In this document: positions 62,801 to 64,000 of the stretch, piece after piece | Layout of the letters: the number at the start of each line of letters is the position of its first letter | Position numbering within the stretch: position 1 is the stretch's first letter | Assembly: GCA_964605665.1 (NCBI GenBank) | Contig: CAZSDP010000002.1 | Coordinates: 231,283-295,282, forward strand | Reading direction: 5' to 3' | Origin: CAZSDP01 sp964605665 | GTDB lineage: Bacteria > Planctomycetota > UBA8108 > UBA1146 | DNA length: 64,000 nucleotides | Made by a program: the position numbers and the translations under genes | Notes under the pieces: model-generated | Told to the model about the DNA's origin: nothing | The model's database searches: none | The model's input: only the letters and a program-made list of their open reading frames with translations

Positions 62801-64000
62801 TAATACTCCGGCAGCTGAAGATTGCAGTAATGGAATTGATGACGATCTCGATACTCTCGTCGATTGCTTTGACGAAGATTGCAATTGTGACGCAGCATGC
62901 GCAGCTGCTCCCGGTGTTCCGGTCGGTGGCTTGGTCGCGAGTTCCGATTGCAGCAGCGGCGATGTGACCCTCAGTTTCAATGGAACCTATGATTCTTACG
63001 ATATCTCTCGAGATGGAGTGATCATCGCAAGCGGGATCACGACCACTTCTTACACTGACATCGCGGTAGGGCCTGGTACTTACGTCTATGAAGTCATCGG
63101 TTCATGCGGTTCGGGACAGATTGGCGCACCTGCACAAATCACGACGATTGTCGTGAGCTACGGCAGTGAGCAAGATCTGATCATCGATGGGGATCTCGGA
63201 GGGGCCATCGATAGTGTGATGGCGCTCTCCACAGAGCTTTCCATTCTCGGTCGTACCTTCAGCGTTTTCCCAGGTCAGCTCGGTGATTATCCATGTGGTA
63301 TGCAGCCATTCGAGATCGTTTGGGTCATGAACGGTACGTTCCCCGACGACACTGGCGACTTGACAACTGCCAGCGGAACCGACATGCGCGCATATCACGA
63401 CGCCGGCACAGGAGTCTACCTGGAGTCTGGCGACAATTGGGGCTTTACCCATGTTGTCACTGACTTCGATGCGATTGATGGGGTGGAAATAGCCGGGGTT
63501 ACTGACGGTGACGACACCTTCACGGCGATGGACGGCTCCGACACCGGCTTCGGTCTCGATCGCTCTGCTGATATCGGAACGGTGTACAACCAAGATCAAC
63601 CGGTGGGCAACGATTGGACCGACCAATTGGCGGTGCAAGTAGGTAGCCCGGATGTCAACTCTGCTCAGCTCTGGGCGGTGGCGGGTGGTGCCTATGTCAC
63701 CGGCATCGCATCGACTCCGGCGGTCGATCCATTGCGGGGTAACGTGATCGTGCAATCGTGGGAGTTTGGCGGATATGGCGGCGACCAGAACTTGCTTGCA
63801 GCCGACTACGTCACCTTCCTCGGTGGTAACGTGATGCCTCCGGGTACCGGTTTCCGACGTGGCGACATCAACGGTGATGCGCTGACCAACATCGGTGACG
63901 CAATCTTTGTGCTCGGGAATTTGTTCCCGCCCGCCGGCGGAATGCCAAATGTCATCACGTGCTCAGATGCAGCAGACGTCAACGATGACGGTTTGGTCAA
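59835..64000 (+). CDS. Giant secreted Cys-rich modular protein (C-terminus cut off by window edge)
   Basis: More than 1388 residues are encoded. The ATG has AAGGGAGGCAAGG upstream and the signal peptide ends near residue 22 (SVDAQ). Layout in residues: N-terminal carbohydrate-binding-like beta domain about 24-200; fibronectin-like stretch 205-300; module A 304-425; two Cys/Asp motifs (434, 463); module B 499-626; two motifs (633, 663); module A 695-826; motif 830; module B 857-988; motif 997; fibronectin-like 1019-1108; a globular part to 1332; dockerin-like GDINGDALTN from about 1340. The Cys/Asp motif reads CxxGIDNDxDGLIDC, resembling calcium-binding repeats of bacterial surface proteins. 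No stop codon appears before base 64000. Confidence 0.85.
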   Translation, partial: MSGVRLIVLVLVTGVVPLSVDAQIVCTDFLNCSFETGFTSWVGIDHPNPFSPLSVGFAGQSTGFGFFATLPPDGTQSVWHGFDGGSPGTIQLYQEVLIPTGLPATLLQFYYRAGWDMLTFGGSTQARTFEVHVEPLGGGAPLQTTTVLSALPGTQNLDTGGEYTAVDLSAFAGQTVRVKFFWNVPEAFTGPGMFELDAVEIVPSLSFQEPVSNVVCTDNVGLDSITVTWDLPATGVPGDSYNVYSENGGILNLEGTVTYPTNTLTYNYAPGASGLFETCIEASGANGLSIQRCCDVLVGAAGNDECVNATPVSDGSFPFDTTVASDSIPAPICGLPAPDVWLAYTATCDGIAVAETTGFNPGDDTIIEVLDACGGLVIACDDDGGVGFLSRLQFNCIAGTTYLMRVSGWNTGTGTGTIDISCIVPTPEIDPVTCQDGIDNDLNGLTDCAEPSCQALGLAFCDESVNCADGIDNDADGLIDCVDFDCAGIGVCPPAAVNDDCTTAISIVCGDVIVGDTTLAFPETLGTCGTTDGTGGGLWYVFTGNGDQVTLSTCSLTVQYDTKIRVWEGTCGGLVCVDGNDDNCAAGSSGLLSTVAFLTTPGVNYYVLVHGFGTSVGTFEMTVTCVVPGIEDCTNGIDDDLDGLIDCADTVDCGALPQCIEVCDDGLDNDADGLIDCSDTVDCPTGVAPCIPPTNDECASAIAITDGDTSFDTTLLTASLPAATCGTGTPPDQWFLYTATCDGFATAEITSFIGGGGGADSTLQVESGDCLGTVIGCDDDGGVGLLSLLTFPVTTGTTYAIRVSGWGTGGSTTGIGILNMSCAVPVPEICDNGIDDDFDGLIDCADTVDCPFGTPPCAPPTNDICTSAIPVNCGDIVTGDTTFAAAETLGVCGTTDGTGGAVWYSFAGNGDVVTLTTCSLTPQFDTKIRVWEGDCATLTCVDGNDDNCAAGSSGLLSTVTISTTVGIDYYIMVHGFATSVGFYELTVICNTPAAEDCSNGIDDDLDTLVDCFDEDCNCDAACAAAPGVPVGGLVASSDCSSGDVTLSFNGTYDSYDISRDGVIIASGITTTSYTDIAVGPGTYVYEVIGSCGSGQIGAPAQITTIVVSYGSEQDLIIDGDLGGAIDSVMALSTELSILGRTFSVFPGQLGDYPCGMQPFEIVWVMNGTFPDDTGDLTTASGTDMRAYHDAGTGVYLESGDNWGFTHVVTDFDAIDGVEIAGVTDGDDTFTAMDGSDTGFGLDRSADIGTVYNQDQPVGNDWTDQLAVQVGSPDVNSAQLWAVAGGAYVTGIASTPAVDPLRGNVIVQSWEFGGYGGDQNLLAADYVTFLGGNVMPPGTGFRRGDINGDALTNIGDAIFVLGNLFPPAGGMPNVITCSDAADVNDDGLV

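Noticed and set aside
61224..63755. Several minus-strand frames of 60-217 codons
   Set aside because: They are shadows of the giant secreted protein, produced by its repeated Asp/Gly/Thr codons.

Overview
The window reads as a Gram-negative-type bacterium that is most likely a member of the Planctomycetota. This is inferred from secreted proteins ending in dockerin-like GDxNxDG repeats, paired DUF1573 proteins, outer-membrane efflux and Lol/MacAB-type export genes, and LexA boxes of the Bacillus-like GAAC-N4-GTTC type. UGA is a normal stop codon in most genes, including many ATGA gene junctions. Two 100-base N runs (6188-6287 and 9813-9912) mark it as a draft scaffold. Both end genes are cut by the window edge.

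Layout. 1-5453: transketolase (partial, minus), a divergent PLP-dependent threonine/serine dehydratase-like enzyme, a rhodanese lipoprotein and an alanine/sodium symporter with an unusual inserted domain. 5621-6552: a tandem array of about 249-bp units, each carrying a minus-strand intrinsic terminator. 6665-11356: two divergent loci that appear to encode selenoproteins. One is a DUF1573 operon whose distal member has an in-frame UGA at the first position of its Cys-x-Cys motif. The other is a secreted thioredoxin-like protein whose active site reads W-UGA-GPC. A second DUF1573 gene beside the first keeps the ordinary Cys. 11469-16163: a GAPDH operon whose first gene has lost the catalytic Cys, a RuBisCO-like protein, and a membrane-anchored helical-repeat protein. 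16492-18336: a secreted repeat protein with a dockerin-like tail.

18426-23328: a LexA-box-controlled DnaE2-type polymerase, then ornithine aminotransferase. 23583-30176: a TetR - outer-membrane factor - adaptor - RND pump operon with overlapping genes. It is followed by ferrochelatase and a 17-bp tandem repeat. 31400-39020: a ten-gene Mrp-type cation/proton antiporter operon with three large antiporter-like subunits and no full MrpA. 39310-41012: Hsp20 and an EamA-family transporter.

41023-48448: a seven-gene operon joining a MacAB/Lol-like ABC exporter to a glycosyltransferase 2, a LAB_N protein and an ArnT-like glycosyltransferase. 48602-51801: a nitrilase-family amidohydrolase, a LexA-box-controlled DinB polymerase and a thioesterase. 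51872-55893: FadE acyl-CoA dehydrogenase, a lipoprotein and an SDR. 56101-59273: a VWA-like protein overlapping glycerol kinase. 59835-64000: a very large secreted Cys-rich modular protein that runs off the window.

The strongest lead is the divergent selenoprotein pair: a Sec-thioredoxin and a Sec-DUF1573 protein, both exported. The second is the terminator-bearing tandem array next to it. No tRNA, rRNA, CRISPR array, transposase or phage gene was recognised.
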